Below, piece by piece: positions 16,174 to 26,422 of a stretch of DNA of 26,495 nt. Location of the stretch: the NCBI GenBank assembly GCA_947484245.1, contig CANKOT010000021.1, positions 1 to 26,495 of the forward strand, written 5' to 3'. Below the pieces are notes generated by a model. The model saw only the letters and a list, made by a program, of their open reading frames with translations, made no database searches and was not told the DNA's origin. A program made the translations under genes and the position numbers. Each line of letters opens with the position of its first letter. Position 1 is the first letter of the stretch. This stretch comes from Comamonadaceae bacterium (lineage in GTDB: Bacteria > Pseudomonadota > Gammaproteobacteria > Burkholderiales > Burkholderiaceae).

Positions 16174-16527
16174 TCAGTGACAAGCGCAAGAAGGAGCGCA
16201 AGCGGAAGCCGATGAAGACGTTGCTGTGGCCGCAGGCTCGGCTGAAGGGCTTGCACCACCACCACCCGCGTCAGATGGCGTCGATGTGCCTGCATCAGCA
16301 CCTGCAGCTGCGCCTGCCACGGCAGGTGCAGCCGAGCTAGCGGCACCGCCCTTGAAATCAGTAGCGTACCAACCAGAGCCTTTGAGCTGGAAACCAGCGG
16401 CAGTGAGTTGTTTGTTAAAAGTGGGGGCACCACAGGAAGGGCATTTTGTCAGGGGGTCATCTGACATCTTTTGCAAAACATCCTTGGCATGGCCACAGGA
16501 ATCACACTTGTAGGCGTAGATGGGCAT
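16174..16527 (-). CDS. FmdB-family zinc-ribbon protein
   Basis: 117 residues. The N-terminal FmdB domain (about 1-45) starts with MPIYAYKCDSCG and has two CxxC knuckles: Cys8/Cys11 and Cys29/Cys32, expected to bind zinc. The block LTAAGFQLKGSGWYATDF follows. The rest is a low-complexity Ala/Ser/Gly tail ending in a Cys/His-rich ACAPSCACH, which could hold metal. FmdB proteins are putative regulators with no settled role. It lies between the symporter gene and DUF502. Confidence 0.9.
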   Translation of the reverse strand: MPIYAYKCDSCGHAKDVLQKMSDDPLTKCPSCGAPTFNKQLTAAGFQLKGSGWYATDFKGGAASSAAPAVAGAAAGADAGTSTPSDAGGGGASPSAEPAATATSSSASACAPSCACH

Positions 16528-16563
16528 GTAGAAGGTTCTCGCGTTGATTCACAAAACCCTCAA

Positions 16564-18012
16564 TTATAGGCGGCTACCTTGCAGTGCATGGTGGGAACCA
16601 TGCTTGTTGGCAATGGCTTGCGGCCCCAAAGAACCGATCAACATACCTGCCAAGCTGGCAAAAACACCCGCCAATTGGGCCGGAAATTCTTCTCCTGCAG
16701 GGGTTAGGAGCAAAAGCAACCAAGTCAAAAGACCCAAAACAATGGCAAGAATGGCACCTTGGGTGGTGGCTTTTTGCCAATAAAGACCAAAAAGCAAGGG
16801 AATGAAAGCACCCACCAAAGTGACCTGATAGGCACCAGAAACCATCTCGTAAATGGAACTTCCTTGCATTGAAATGGCGTAAACCAAAACCAAGCCACTG
16901 AAAATCAAGACCGTGATCCGCATGGCCAGCAAAGCCTGTTTGTCACTCTGGTGAGGGCGGAACTGGCGCCAAATATTTTCTGTGAATGTGACGCTAGGGG
17001 CCAGCAATGTGGCTGACGCGCACGATTTGATGGCCGACAGCAATGCGCCAAAAAAGAGCACTTGCATGATGAAAGGCATGTGTTCCATGACCAAGGTTGG
17101 CAAAACCTTTTGGGGGTCTTCCTCAATGAGTTGCGCCGCCTTCTCGGGCATGATGATGAGCGCACTGACCACCAAAAACATCGGCACAAAAGCAAACAAA
17201 ATATAGCAAATGCCGCCAATGATGGGGCCTTTGGTGGCGGCATTCAAACTGTTGGCAGACATCACGCGCTGAAACACATCTTGTTGTGGGATTGAGCCAA
17301 ACATGATGGTGATGGCGGCCGCTACAAAAAACAAAATCTCTTTTAGATTGGGTTCAGGGAAAAAATTGAACATGTCTTGGCTGATGGCCAAAGCAATGAC
17401 TTTGTCGGCACCGCCAGCCTGCTCTCCCGCAAAGACAGCCAAGGTAGCCAAGCCTACGACCAGAATAATCATTTGAATGAAATCGGTAATGGCAACCGAC
17501 CACATGCCACCAAACAAGGTGTAGGTCAAGATTGAAACAACTCCAATGACCATGCCCACAGGCATGCTGATGACGCCATCCGATAACAAATTGAAGACCA
17601 AACCAAGCGCTGTCACTTGAGCAGAAACCCAACCCAAATAGCTGACCATGATGATGATAGAGCACAGGATTTCGACGGAACGGCCATAGCGCTCGCGGTA
17701 GTAATCGCTGATGGTCAGCAGGCTCATGCGGTACAACTTGGCGGCAAAAAACAAGCCCACCAAAATCAAACAACTGCCCGCACCAAACGGATCCTCCACC
17801 ACGCCGCCCAAACCACTGTTGACAAACTTAGCAGGAATTCCCAACACTGTTTCAGAGCCAAACCAAGTGGCAAAGGTGGTGGTCACAATCATTGCCAAAG
17901 GCAAGTGCCTGCCTGCAATGGCAAAGTCAGCTGAAGTTTTAACGCGTTTGGCCGCCACCAATCCAATGGCAATGGTGACGAGTAAATAAGCGATGACCAA
18001 TGTCAGCAACAC
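16564..18012 (-). CDS. Sodium:solute symporter (SSS family)
   Basis: 482-residue inner-membrane protein with about 13 membrane segments. Recognised by the SSS blocks FAIAGRHLPLAMIVTTTFATWFG, YYRERYGRSVEI, GGMWSVAITDFIQM, the GSIPQQDVFQRVMSA block and GALLSAIKSCASATLLAPS. The solute cannot be predicted; candidates in the family include proline, pantothenate, acetate and other organic acids. The start is GTG (18010-18012) with a perfect AAGGAG ribosome-binding site 7 bases upstream, overlapping the end of ubiB, whose stop is 11 bases away. It lies between ubiB and the fmdB-type gene, and its link to either is not evident. Confidence 0.93.
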   Translation of the reverse strand: MLLTLVIAYLLVTIAIGLVAAKRVKTSADFAIAGRHLPLAMIVTTTFATWFGSETVLGIPAKFVNSGLGGVVEDPFGAGSCLILVGLFFAAKLYRMSLLTISDYYRERYGRSVEILCSIIIMVSYLGWVSAQVTALGLVFNLLSDGVISMPVGMVIGVVSILTYTLFGGMWSVAITDFIQMIILVVGLATLAVFAGEQAGGADKVIALAISQDMFNFFPEPNLKEILFFVAAAITIMFGSIPQQDVFQRVMSANSLNAATKGPIIGGICYILFAFVPMFLVVSALIIMPEKAAQLIEEDPQKVLPTLVMEHMPFIMQVLFFGALLSAIKSCASATLLAPSVTFTENIWRQFRPHQSDKQALLAMRITVLIFSGLVLVYAISMQGSSIYEMVSGAYQVTLVGAFIPLLFGLYWQKATTQGAILAIVLGLLTWLLLLLTPAGEEFPAQLAGVFASLAGMLIGSLGPQAIANKHGSHHALQGSRL

Positions 18013-18023
18013 AATAACTCTCC

Positions 18024-19595
18024 TTAGATTTGATGAAATCTTTCGAATGCATTGAGCACGATGAGGGTGGAAACAAAGCCGATCACCACATAGACAACAG
18101 CCTGCAGCAGTCGGTTTGTACGTTGTTGTTCAGCCAGCAGCGCAGCCAAGTGGTTTCGGTCTTGTGCACTGGCCGTGGATTGCTTCAAATAATCATGTAT
18201 CAGACGCGGCAACTGAGGAAAGATTTTGGCGTATTGGGGAGCCTGTTCGCGGAGTTGCTGAAAAAATCTTTTAGGCCCGACTTGATCAATCATCCACTGC
18301 TCAAGGAATGGCTTGGCCGTGTTCCACAAATCGAGTTCAGGGTCTAGCTGACGGCCCAAACCCTCAATGTTGAGAAGCGTTTTTTGCAGCAAGACCAACT
18401 GCGGCTGAATTTCGACATTGAACCGACGCGACGTTTGGAACAGCCTCATGAGCACCATACCCAAGGAAATTTCTTTCAAAGGCCTGTCAAAGTAAGGCTC
18501 ACACACAGACCGAATGGCCGACTCCAATTCGTCGACCCGTGTGTGAGCTGGCACCCAGCCCGACTCAATGTGCAATTCGGCCACGCGCTTGTAGTCGCGC
18601 CTGAAAAAAGCACTGAAGTTTTGTGCCAAATATTCTTTGTCGTATTCTGTGAGCGTGCCCACAATGCCGAAATCGAGAGAGATATAACGCCCCATCGTTT
18701 CAGGTTCAATGCTCACTTGAATATTGCCTGGGTGCATGTCGGCATGGAAAAAACCATCTCGAAATACCTGTGTGAAAAACAACGTCACACCATCTTTGGC
18801 CAACTGCGGTATGTCTACGCCAGCGGCACGCAAAGCATCCACTTGGCTGATGGGCAAGCCTTTCATGCGCTCCATCACAATGACTTCGGGATGACAGAAA
18901 TCCCAATACATTTCTGGAATCATGACCAAATTCAGACTTTGCATGTTGCGTCGCAACTGTGCCGCATTGGCTGCCTCACGGACCAGATCCAATTCGTCGT
19001 GCAAATGCTTGTCAAATTCTGCCACCACTTCGCGCGGCTTAAGGCGCTTGCCGTCAGCGCTGAGTTTTTCAAGCCAGCCCGCCATCATGCGCATGAGGTT
19101 CAAATCTTTTTCAATGGCTGACAACATGTTAGGGCGAAGCACCTTGACAGCAACCTCTTGAACCAAGCCCTCTTTGTTTCTCAACAACGCAAAATGAACC
19201 TGCGCAATAGACGCGCTGGCCACAGGCACGCGGTCAAAAGACTCAAAAATTTCTTCAACGGATCGACCAAAAGCTTTCTCAATGGAGGCCACAGCAATGT
19301 CTGAGCTAAAGGGCGGCACGCGGTCTTGGAGTTTGGCCAACTCCATGGCAATGTCGTCTGGCAACAAGTCGCGCCGAGTAGACATCACTTGTCCAAATTT
19401 CACAAAGATGGGGCCTAAGTGTTCGAGCGACAAACGCAAACGCTCGCCTCGCAACGCCTTGTAAGTGCGGCCCAAGGTGAGAATTTTGGAGAGCAATTGA
19501 AGCAGTGGCTGATTGAAATTGGACAGGATCAATTCATGCAGGCCAAATCGCCACACCGTCCAGACAATGAAGATTCCCCTGAAAAAACGGTTCAT
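18024..19595 (-). CDS. ubiB: UbiB, ADCK/ABC1 atypical kinase-like ubiquinone biosynthesis protein
   Basis: 523 residues. Seen: the KFGQ motif (66-69) characteristic of the UbiB/COQ8 family, the ATP-site Lys in AVKVLRP (Lys151), the HADMHPGN catalytic loop (Asp286), the DFG motif (308-310), and a hydrophobic C-terminal anchor (about 495-520). UbiB is needed for ubiquinone synthesis, probably as an ATPase that moves or exposes lipid intermediates. The ATG overlaps the ubiJ stop in an ATGA junction, so the two are translationally coupled. Confidence 0.96.
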   Translation of the reverse strand: MNRFFRGIFIVWTVWRFGLHELILSNFNQPLLQLLSKILTLGRTYKALRGERLRLSLEHLGPIFVKFGQVMSTRRDLLPDDIAMELAKLQDRVPPFSSDIAVASIEKAFGRSVEEIFESFDRVPVASASIAQVHFALLRNKEGLVQEVAVKVLRPNMLSAIEKDLNLMRMMAGWLEKLSADGKRLKPREVVAEFDKHLHDELDLVREAANAAQLRRNMQSLNLVMIPEMYWDFCHPEVIVMERMKGLPISQVDALRAAGVDIPQLAKDGVTLFFTQVFRDGFFHADMHPGNIQVSIEPETMGRYISLDFGIVGTLTEYDKEYLAQNFSAFFRRDYKRVAELHIESGWVPAHTRVDELESAIRSVCEPYFDRPLKEISLGMVLMRLFQTSRRFNVEIQPQLVLLQKTLLNIEGLGRQLDPELDLWNTAKPFLEQWMIDQVGPKRFFQQLREQAPQYAKIFPQLPRLIHDYLKQSTASAQDRNHLAALLAEQQRTNRLLQAVVYVVIGFVSTLIVLNAFERFHQI

Positions 19596-20140
19596 AGGGC
19601 AGCCTTGTCATGGGAATGGCCAGGGGCTTTTTGGCGAACAAAGCTTTGCATGGCGTTCACTGCTTGACGCCCAAAGCTGACCATCTTGTGGGCCACAGCA
19701 TCACCAAAAAAGGCCGCCAAGTCTTCTTCAATGTCCCATCGCACATGGTCAATGAGCCAATTGACTTCTGCCGCCAATTGCACATCGCCCTCGATGTGCA
19801 CACCAGGCTTTTCGCCTTTGATCAAGGCGGCAGCCATGCTCAAAGGCGAATTGTCGGTGAGCGTCAATTTGAGATCGAATGGACGGCTCGATACACGCTC
19901 CAGCAAGCCAGCGGCTGAGGGCGCCAACTGAATGTGTTTGTCTTGCCATTGCAATTGAATGCAGCGACCCTTTTGGCGCGCAAGTCTGGCTTGCGCCTCA
20001 GGCTCTCTGCTGATGACGTGGTTTAAAAATAAAATCACGCGATTGAGTGACTCATCAACAACCCAAACGGGTGCTTGCGTATTTGCAGCGAACTTCTCAA
20101 AAGCTTCGCCAACCAAAGAAAAAGGGGACTGTGTTGCCAT
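19592..20140 (-). CDS. ubiJ: UbiJ-like SCP2-domain ubiquinone biosynthesis accessory factor
   Basis: 182 residues from the ATG at 20140, which is closely preceded by GGGGG; a TTG nine bases upstream is also possible. The N-terminal half has the SCP2 (sterol carrier) lipid-binding fold (about 25-115), with [12 protein letters not shown] and [24 protein letters not shown]. The C-terminal helix region [26 protein letters not shown] is typical of UbiJ. UbiJ holds the polyprenyl intermediates for the soluble Ubi complex. It directly precedes and overlaps ubiB, as expected for the ubiE-ubiJ-ubiB group, but here a Tim44-like gene is inserted between ubiE and ubiJ. Confidence 0.88.
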   Translation of the reverse strand: MATQSPFSLVGEAFEKFAANTQAPVWVVDESLNRVILFLNHVISREPEAQARLARQKGRCIQLQWQDKHIQLAPSAAGLLERVSSRPFDLKLTLTDNSPLSMAAALIKGEKPGVHIEGDVQLAAEVNWLIDHVRWDIEEDLAAFFGDAVAHKMVSFGRQAVNAMQSFVRQKAPGHSHDKAAL

Positions 20141-20158
20141 AGCCCCCAATTATTCCCG

Positions 20159-20182
20159 AAAGGCTGGCTTGTGCCAGCCTTT
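20159..20182. terminator. Hairpin between the Tim44-like gene and ubiJ
   Basis: AAAGGCTGGC (20159-20168), loop TTGT, GCCAGCCTTT (20173-20182): a perfect 10-bp stem with a 4-base loop in the short gap between the Tim44-like stop and the ubiJ ATG. The T-run after it is only three bases in either direction. It may be a partial terminator/attenuator or an mRNA-stabilising hairpin; a full stop of transcription is not assured. Its position upstream of ubiJ is notable because ubiJ-ubiB lie downstream. Confidence 0.6.
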
Positions 20183-20201
20183 GCTTGAGATAGCCTTGAA
20201 A

Positions 20202-21215
20202 TTATTGCAGGGCTTGTACACCAGCAACCAACCAGCCACTGTTGCCATTTTTGGGCTTGGTCATGTTCCAAACCTCACGGAAAGGGCTAGGCTCTGCAGT
20301 GGGCTCTTCACGGATCACGCCGTTGAATTCAACGCTGGCCATATAGCCCTCAGGCAATTCTTCAATACCCAACAGTTGGGCTTCGAGCATGAGTACTTCT
20401 GTTTTGTTGGGCTGGCCTGGGGAATTAACCTCACGCTCAGTCAATTGGCTTTTGATTTCAGACAGCATGCTGTCTGTCATCATGGCCTTGAGCGAGTCCA
20501 TGTCGGCACGGTCCCAGGCATCTTGCAAAGTGATGAAGTTGCGCTTGGCAGCTTCGACAAAACTTGCAATGTCAAAACCATCAGGAACACCCCAGGTTTG
20601 TGAGCCCTGCTGAGCAACAGACTGGGCGCCGCCAATGGCCGAGCCAATCAGGGAGCCGCCGGCTTGAGGATGGGCTGCGGGCGTAGGGTCAAAGCGCGTC
20701 TGCTGTGACTCCCAAGGACGGGCTGAAGCATCGTTGCCCACATTTTCGGGGTTGTACTGGCGCATGGTGGCGGGAGATTCTGCGGATTGACCTGCGCCTT
20801 GGTAGGCCAAATCACCCTGCTTGGCAGCGCCGCCTTTGCGTGCTTTGAGGATATAGCCAATGACACCAACGGCCACCATTGCGAGCAAAGCAAACATCAA
20901 CATGTTGCCAAATTCCTCGCCGAAGCCCATGCTGCTTGCCAACCACGCCAAACCTAAGCCAGCGGCCAAGCCGCCCAGCATGGCACCCCAAGGACGCTTA
21001 GCTGCTGCGGGAGCCGCTGTGGGGGTGTTGGGTTTGGCTGGCGTAGCAGCTTGGCTAGGCGCAGCAGGGGCAGCCGGTTTGACCGCTTCACGCTGAGTGA
21101 CGTTGTTGGATTGTTGTCCAACAGATTTGCCACCGCCCACACGGCGAGCAGCCTCAGCATCCATGGTGCTGAAAACCAAAATCGAGGTCAAGAATAGGCT
21201 GAAAAATTTGTTCAC
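20202..21215 (-). CDS. Tim44-like domain membrane protein
   Basis: 337 residues. Signal-like N-terminus (about 1-22), then a RRVGGGKSVGQQ motif typical of this family, a Pro/Ala linker (about 45-72), two hydrophobic segments (about 76-95 and 105-123), a polar linker, and a C-terminal Tim44-like domain (about 195-335). The Tim44 domain in mitochondria belongs to a protein-import component; the bacterial relatives have no settled function. The start is GTG (21213-21215) with GGAG 5 bases upstream; an ATG two bases further upstream is out of frame. It lies 29 bases downstream of ubiE and upstream of ubiJ. Confidence 0.88.
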   Translation of the reverse strand: MNKFFSLFLTSILVFSTMDAEAARRVGGGKSVGQQSNNVTQREAVKPAAPAAPSQAATPAKPNTPTAAPAAAKRPWGAMLGGLAAGLGLAWLASSMGFGEEFGNMLMFALLAMVAVGVIGYILKARKGGAAKQGDLAYQGAGQSAESPATMRQYNPENVGNDASARPWESQQTRFDPTPAAHPQAGGSLIGSAIGGAQSVAQQGSQTWGVPDGFDIASFVEAAKRNFITLQDAWDRADMDSLKAMMTDSMLSEIKSQLTEREVNSPGQPNKTEVLMLEAQLLGIEELPEGYMASVEFNGVIREEPTAEPSPFREVWNMTKPKNGNSGWLVAGVQALQ

Positions 21216-21244
21216 ATTAACTCCGAAAATTCAGAAAAAAACGA

Positions 21245-21976
21245 TCAACATTTGATGCCGACGTGTAAGGCTACCACCCCTGCACTTAAATTGTGAAATT
21301 CAGCGTGTCCAAATCCGGCATTTTTCATAAGGGCTTTCAGCTCTTCTTGGCCAGGATGCATGCGAATCGATTCGGCCAAATACCGGTAACTGGCATCGTC
21401 TCCGGCCACCCATTTGCCCAATTTGGGCAAGATGTTGAAAGAGTACCAGTCGTAGGCTTTTTCCAAGGGCTTGGCCACTTTGGAAAATTCAAGGACCAGC
21501 AGCTTGCCACCAGGCTTGAGCACACGACACATTTCTCGAAGTGCGGCATCTTTGTGAGTCATGTTGCGCAAGCCAAAGGCCACACTGACCACATTGAAAT
21601 GATTGTTGGGAAATGGCAACTTTTCAGCATCACACACCAAGGTTGGCAGCAACACGCCTTCATTGACCAATCGATCGCGCCCTGTTCTGAGCATGGCTTC
21701 GTTGATGTCGGTGTGAAAAACCTGGCCGGTGCTGCCTACTTTTTTGGAAAAAGCCAAGGACAAATCGCCGGTGCCGCCAGCAATGTCCAGCGCACGATCG
21801 CCTTCTTTCAGGTTGGCCACTTGCACCGTGTAGGCTTTCCAAACACGGTGAAGACCGACGGACATCAGGTCATTCATGATGTCGTACTTGGAGGCCACCG
21901 AATCAAACACGCCCCTGACGTGTTTGGCCTTTTCTTTTTCATCGACCGTTTTGAAGCCAAAGTGAGTAGAGCTCAT
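21245..21976 (-). CDS. ubiE: UbiE C-methyltransferase for ubiquinone/menaquinone
   Basis: 243 residues from the ATG at 21976; the frame is open another 13 codons, but [18 protein letters not shown] is the family N-terminus. Seen: [22 protein letters not shown], the SAM-binding DIAGGTG (64-70), [16 protein letters not shown] and the [11 protein letters not shown] block. The enzyme methylates C2 of the benzoquinol ring using SAM. It lies 13 bases after DUF971 and is followed by the Tim44-like gene, ubiJ and ubiB. The C-terminus [11 protein letters not shown] is normal. Confidence 0.97.
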   Translation of the reverse strand: MSSTHFGFKTVDEKEKAKHVRGVFDSVASKYDIMNDLMSVGLHRVWKAYTVQVANLKEGDRALDIAGGTGDLSLAFSKKVGSTGQVFHTDINEAMLRTGRDRLVNEGVLLPTLVCDAEKLPFPNNHFNVVSVAFGLRNMTHKDAALREMCRVLKPGGKLLVLEFSKVAKPLEKAYDWYSFNILPKLGKWVAGDDASYRYLAESIRMHPGQEELKALMKNAGFGHAEFHNLSAGVVALHVGIKC

Positions 21977-21989
21977 TTGCAAAATCCGA

Positions 21990-22406
21990 TCAATGTGAAT
22001 GGCCACAAGATGCACCAGCGGCAGCGATCATCGGATCGTCTCGATCTGCGCCAGCGGCCGCGAGGCGCTCTTTGTATTGATCCAAAAGTTGGTCTTTGTC
22101 AGCGCCCAAATGGTACAAATAATCCCAGGAAAAAATGCCACTGTTGTGACCGTCTGAAAAAGTGGGTTGAACCGCATAGTTGCCCACTTGGACCAGTTCA
22201 ACAATGTCAACTTCGCGCTTGCCCGTTTGCAAAACCTCTTGCCCTGGGCCATGCCCTTGAACCTCGGCGGAGGGGGAGTAAACGCGCATCAGCTCAAACG
22301 GGATCCAAAATGTTTGGCCATCGGAAAAAGCAATTTCCAAAGCCTTGCTTTGCCCGTGGAGGGTCAAGGCCTGTGGTGAGGGTGCCCCTGCTGTCAATCC
22401 GGCCAT
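21990..22406 (-). CDS. DUF971 (GBBH-like) protein
   Basis: 138 residues. The DUF971 core, related to the N-terminal domain of gamma-butyrobetaine hydroxylase, spans about residues 12-110, with [60 protein letters not shown]. The His in the SDGH segment and downstream Cys/His could bind metal. The tail ends in CGHSH. DUF971 proteins are often neighbours of ubiE in betaproteobacteria; the family has been linked to iron-sulfur cluster proteins, but no role can be shown here. Confidence 0.87.
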   Translation of the reverse strand: MAGLTAGAPSPQALTLHGQSKALEIAFSDGQTFWIPFELMRVYSPSAEVQGHGPGQEVLQTGKREVDIVELVQVGNYAVQPTFSDGHNSGIFSWDYLYHLGADKDQLLDQYKERLAAAGADRDDPMIAAAGASCGHSH

Positions 22407-22432
22407 AAGGCTCTCTTTCGTAATGCTTTGCG

Positions 22433-25400
22433 TTAAACCAAAACTCGCTCAATGCCACCGGCATTGGCTGCCGCCACATACTCGGGCATCCACTGCTCAC
22501 CCAAGATGTGCTTGGCCATTTCAACCACAATGTAGTCGGCTTCCAACAAGCCATTTTTCAAATCGTCGCCAAAGCGGGACAGGCCTTGCAAACAGCTTGG
22601 GCAGCTGGTTAAGACTTTGATGTTTTCTATTTCGCCCACCATGCCAGAGGCGCGCATTTCTGCTTCGCTCTTGAGAATTTCTTCTTCTTTGCGAAAACGC
22701 ACTTGCGTGGCAATGTCTGGGCGTGTCACGCCCAAGGTGCCCGACTCTCCGCAGCAGCGGTCAGACTTCAGCACTTGCGGCCCCAACAGGGATTTGACCG
22801 TCTTCATGGGGTCTTGCAACTTCATGGGGCTGTGGCAAGGGTCGTGGTACAGGTAGGCGCCATTGTTGCTGAGCTTCATGCCCTTCTCGAGCAGGTACTC
22901 GTGAATGTCGACGATGCGGCAACCAGGGAAGATCTTGTCAAACTCATAGCCTTGAAGCTGGTCATAGCAAGTGCCGCAACTCACCACCACGGTTTTGATG
23001 TCTAGGTAGTTGAGGGTATTGGCCATGCGATGGAACAGCACACGGTTATCGGTAATAATTTTCTCGGCCTTGTCAAACTGACCGCTGCCCTTTTGGGGGT
23101 AGCCGCAACACAGATAACCTGGCGGCAAAACCGTTTGAACACCCGTGTGCCACAGCATGGCCTGCGTGGCCAAACCCACTTGGCTGAACAAACGCTCAGA
23201 TCCGCAACCTGGAAAGTAAAACACCGCTTCTGTTTCGGGCGTGGTGACCTTCGGGTTGCGAATGATGGGCACGTAATCTTGATCTTCAATGTCCAACAAA
23301 GCGCGAGCCGTTTTCTTGGGCAAGCCGCCAGGCATCTTTTTGTTGATGAAGTGAATCACTTGCTCTTTGATGGGCGCTGCGCCAATGCTAGACGGCGGTG
23401 CTTTGGTTTGCTTGCGCGCAAAAGTTTTGAGCAAATCGTGCGCAAAACGCTGGACCTTCATACCCACACCCACCATGCCAGCGCGGGCCAGTTTGATGGT
23501 TTCGGGATTGGTGGCATTTAGCAAGAACATGGCCGCAGCATTGCCTGGACGGAATGTCTTTTGTCCCATTTTGCGCAGCAAGTTGCGCATGTTCATGGAC
23601 ACGTCGCCAAAGTCAATTTTGACAGGACAAGGTGAGAGGCACTTGTGGCAAACAGTGCAATGGTCGGCCACATCTTCAAATTCTTGCCAGTGCTTGATTG
23701 ACACACCACGGCGTGTTTGCTCTTCATACAAGAAGGCTTCGACCAGCAATGATGTGGCCAAAATTTTGTTGCGCGGGCTGTACAACAAATTGGCGCGGGG
23801 CACGTGCGTGGCGCACACAGGCTTGCACTTGCCACAGCGCAAACAATCTTTGATGCTGCCGGCAATAGCGCCAATGTCAGACTGCTGCATGATGAGGGAT
23901 TCATGCGCCATCAAACCAAAGCTGGGGGTGTAGGCATTGGTCAGATCGGCTTGGATGCCCTCACCCTTTAAGCCATTCACATTGCGTATCAGCTTGCCCT
24001 TGTTGAAACGGCCTTCAGGGTCGACCCGCTGCTTGTAATCGGCAAAAGGTTGAAGTTCCGCGTCGGTAAGGTGTTCAAGCTTGGTGATGCCAATGCCGTG
24101 CTCTCCGGAAATGACCCCATCCAGACTGCGTGCCAAGACCATGATGCGTGACACGGTCTGATGCGCTGTTTGCAGCATGTCGTAGTCGTCTGAATTGACC
24201 GGCAGATTGGTGTGCACATTGCCATCACCGGCGTGCATGTGAAGCGCTATCCACACACGCCCCTTGAGCACGCGTTTGTGGATGGCCACACATTCGTCCA
24301 AAATAGGCATGAACGCTGCACCAGAAAAAATGCTTCCAAACGGTGCCTTGATTTGGGTTTTCCAACTGGCACGCAAGGTGTGATCTTGCAGTTGGGGAAA
24401 TAAGGTGTCCACTGAATGCAACCAGCCTTGCCACAAATCTCGCACATCGCGCACCACAGCCAAAGCCTGGCCAACTCTGTCTTCCAACAACTCAGCAGGC
24501 GCAATTTGACCGGCGTCGTCTTCCTTGCCTAAAGGCAAATTGCCCTTGCTTAAAAAGTGCTCCAATTCATTGCACAACTTGATTTTGTTGCGCATTGAGA
24601 GCTCGATGTTGATGCGTTCAATGCCATCGGTGTATTCCGCCATCCGTGGCAGGGGGATCACGACGTCTTCGTTGATCTTGAAGGCATTGGTGTGTTTGCT
24701 AATGGCCGCTGTTCTTTTGCGATCTAACCAAAACTTTTTGCGTGCTTCAGGGCTGATGGCAATGAAGCCTTCCCCGCTGCGTGAGTTGGCAATTCGAACC
24801 ACTTCAGAGGTAACTTTGGCCACGTCGTCGGCGTTGTCGCCGGCAATGTCGCCCACCAAAACCATTTTGGGCAAGCCGCCGCGTTTGGACTTGGTACTGT
24901 AGCCCACAGCGCGCAAATAGCGATCGTCCAAATGCTCCAAACCTGCCAGCAAAACACCCGAGCGTTTTTGCTCTGCGAACATGAAATCTTTGATCTCAAC
25001 GATGCTGGGTACCGCGTCTTTGGCATTGCCAAAAAACTCCATGCAAACGGTGCGCGTGTGTTCGGGCATGCGGTGCAAAATCCAACGTGCGCTTGTGATC
25101 AGGCCATCGCAACCTTCTTTTTGAACACCTGGCAAGCCAGCCAAGAATTTGTCGGTCACATCCTTGCCCAGGCCTTCTTTGCGGAAATTTGCACCGGGAA
25201 TGTCAAGGCGTTCTTCGCGGACCAGTGTGGTGCCATTGGCTTCGAAATATTTCAACTCAAAACTGGCCACATCCACATCGTGAATCTTGCCCAGGTTGTG
25301 ACTTAAGCGGGTGACTTCAAGCCACTGAGCATCGGGCGTCACCATGCGCCAGCTGGCCAAATTGTCGAGGGCGGTGCCCCACAAAACAGCCTTCTTGCCA

Positions 25401-26305
25401 CCTGCATTCATGGCAATGTTGCCGCCAATGCAGCTGGCTTCTGCAGACGTTGGATCAACCGCAAACACCCAGCCGGCGCGCTCTGCGGCATCGGCCACGC
25501 GCTGCGTGACCACCCCCACCTCGGTCCACAGGGTGGGCACTTCTTTGTCGAGGCCAGGCAACTTCACCATCTCAATGTCTGACATGGCCTCTAGTTTTTC
25601 AGTGTTGATCACTGCGCTGTTCCACGTCAGGGGCACTGCCCCGCCTGTGTAGCCTGTGCCGCCGCCCCTTGGAATGATGGTCAAGCCCAAGGTGAAACAT
25701 GCTTTGACCAAATTGGCCATTTCGGCTTCGGTGTCTGGGGTCAGAACCACAAAGGGATATTCAACACGCCAGTCGGTGGCATCTGTGACATGGCTCACAC
25801 GCGACAGCGCATCGAACTTGATGTTGTCTTTGGCGGTGTGCTTGCCCAGTCCCTTCTGCGTTTTTTTGCGCAACTGGGCCATGGCCGAGAAAGTCTCACC
25901 GAACGCTTTGACGGCCTTACTCGCCAATTCCAGCAACTCGCCCACGGCACCATCTCGCGAAGCATCGGCCTCAGGCGTGCGGCGTTTTTGGACTTCTCCC
26001 AAGCGATGCTGCAAGGCCTCGACCAACAACTTTCGCCGGTCGGGGTTGTCTAGCAAGTCGTCTTGCAAATAGGGGTTGCGCTGAACCACCCAAATATCAC
26101 CCAATACTTCATAGAGCATGCGAGCAGACCTGCCAGTGCGGCGCTCGTCTCGAAGTTGATTGAGCAGGTCCCAAGCACGAGTCCCCAACAAACGAATGAC
26201 AATTTCTCGGTCAGAGAAGCTTGTGTAGTTGTATGGAATTTCGCGCAAGCGAGGTGACGAATCGTCAGCCTGCATGAGGTGTTGGAGCGTGGTTGGAGCG
26301 TTCAT
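22433..26305 (-). CDS. Giant FAD/Fe-S D-2-hydroxyacid dehydrogenase fusion (GlcD-like plus GlpC-like, DUF3683)
   Basis: 1290 residues from the ATG at 26305. Order: DUF3683 N-terminal domain (about 15-105), FAD-binding PCMH domain (motif [10 protein letters not shown] about 213-222), FAD-oxidase C-terminal domain (with [15 protein letters not shown] and GEHGIG), two ferredoxin-like 4Fe-4S sites ([11 protein letters not shown] at about 821-831; [12 protein letters not shown] at about 880), then two CCG domains (PGCGSERLF...CCGYP about 1030; DPCHSP...CCGESG about 1153) of the GlpC/LutA type. The layout fits a dehydrogenase of D-lactate, glycolate or a similar hydroxyacid that hands electrons to quinone; the substrate is not determined. 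The frame is open 45 codons further upstream but lacks family-like sequence. It begins the long leftward run that continues with ubiquinone genes. Confidence 0.9.
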   Translation of the reverse strand: MNAPTTLQHLMQADDSSPRLREIPYNYTSFSDREIVIRLLGTRAWDLLNQLRDERRTGRSARMLYEVLGDIWVVQRNPYLQDDLLDNPDRRKLLVEALQHRLGEVQKRRTPEADASRDGAVGELLELASKAVKAFGETFSAMAQLRKKTQKGLGKHTAKDNIKFDALSRVSHVTDATDWRVEYPFVVLTPDTEAEMANLVKACFTLGLTIIPRGGGTGYTGGAVPLTWNSAVINTEKLEAMSDIEMVKLPGLDKEVPTLWTEVGVVTQRVADAAERAGWVFAVDPTSAEASCIGGNIAMNAGGKKAVLWGTALDNLASWRMVTPDAQWLEVTRLSHNLGKIHDVDVASFELKYFEANGTTLVREERLDIPGANFRKEGLGKDVTDKFLAGLPGVQKEGCDGLITSARWILHRMPEHTRTVCMEFFGNAKDAVPSIVEIKDFMFAEQKRSGVLLAGLEHLDDRYLRAVGYSTKSKRGGLPKMVLVGDIAGDNADDVAKVTSEVVRIANSRSGEGFIAISPEARKKFWLDRKRTAAISKHTNAFKINEDVVIPLPRMAEYTDGIERINIELSMRNKIKLCNELEHFLSKGNLPLGKEDDAGQIAPAELLEDRVGQALAVVRDVRDLWQGWLHSVDTLFPQLQDHTLRASWKTQIKAPFGSIFSGAAFMPILDECVAIHKRVLKGRVWIALHMHAGDGNVHTNLPVNSDDYDMLQTAHQTVSRIMVLARSLDGVISGEHGIGITKLEHLTDAELQPFADYKQRVDPEGRFNKGKLIRNVNGLKGEGIQADLTNAYTPSFGLMAHESLIMQQSDIGAIAGSIKDCLRCGKCKPVCATHVPRANLLYSPRNKILATSLLVEAFLYEEQTRRGVSIKHWQEFEDVADHCTVCHKCLSPCPVKIDFGDVSMNMRNLLRKMGQKTFRPGNAAAMFLLNATNPETIKLARAGMVGVGMKVQRFAHDLLKTFARKQTKAPPSSIGAAPIKEQVIHFINKKMPGGLPKKTARALLDIEDQDYVPIIRNPKVTTPETEAVFYFPGCGSERLFSQVGLATQAMLWHTGVQTVLPPGYLCCGYPQKGSGQFDKAEKIITDNRVLFHRMANTLNYLDIKTVVVSCGTCYDQLQGYEFDKIFPGCRIVDIHEYLLEKGMKLSNNGAYLYHDPCHSPMKLQDPMKTVKSLLGPQVLKSDRCCGESGTLGVTRPDIATQVRFRKEEEILKSEAEMRASGMVGEIENIKVLTSCPSCLQGLSRFGDDLKNGLLEADYIVVEMAKHILGEQWMPEYVAAANAGGIERVLV

Positions 26306-26353
26306 GAGATTTGAGCGATATTTTACTTCAGGGGCTAATTCACGCACCACAGG

Positions 26354-26370
26354 TGGGGACAGTGACCCCA
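26354..26370. repeat. Short GGGG/CCCC inverted repeat
   Basis: TGGGG (26354-26358), seven bases, CCCCA (26366-26370). It lies in the leader of the dehydrogenase gene, if the candidate promoter is right. GGGG-spacer-CCCC elements of this sort are seen around REP-type repeats and RAYT transposases in related genomes, but one copy cannot prove it. Confidence 0.35.
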
Positions 26371-26422
26371 GACTTTGAGTTTCATCATGGAAAGCTCGGG
26401 TTGTCACCAAAGCTTCATGAGG

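Noticed and set aside
18384..19121. A 245-codon open frame on the plus strand opposite ubiB
   Set aside because: It lies wholly within ubiB on the other strand, with no family features; shadow frame.
21293..22408. A 371-codon open frame on the plus strand opposite ubiE and DUF971
   Set aside because: It is antisense to two firm genes, shows no recognisable domain, and mirrors their codon bias.
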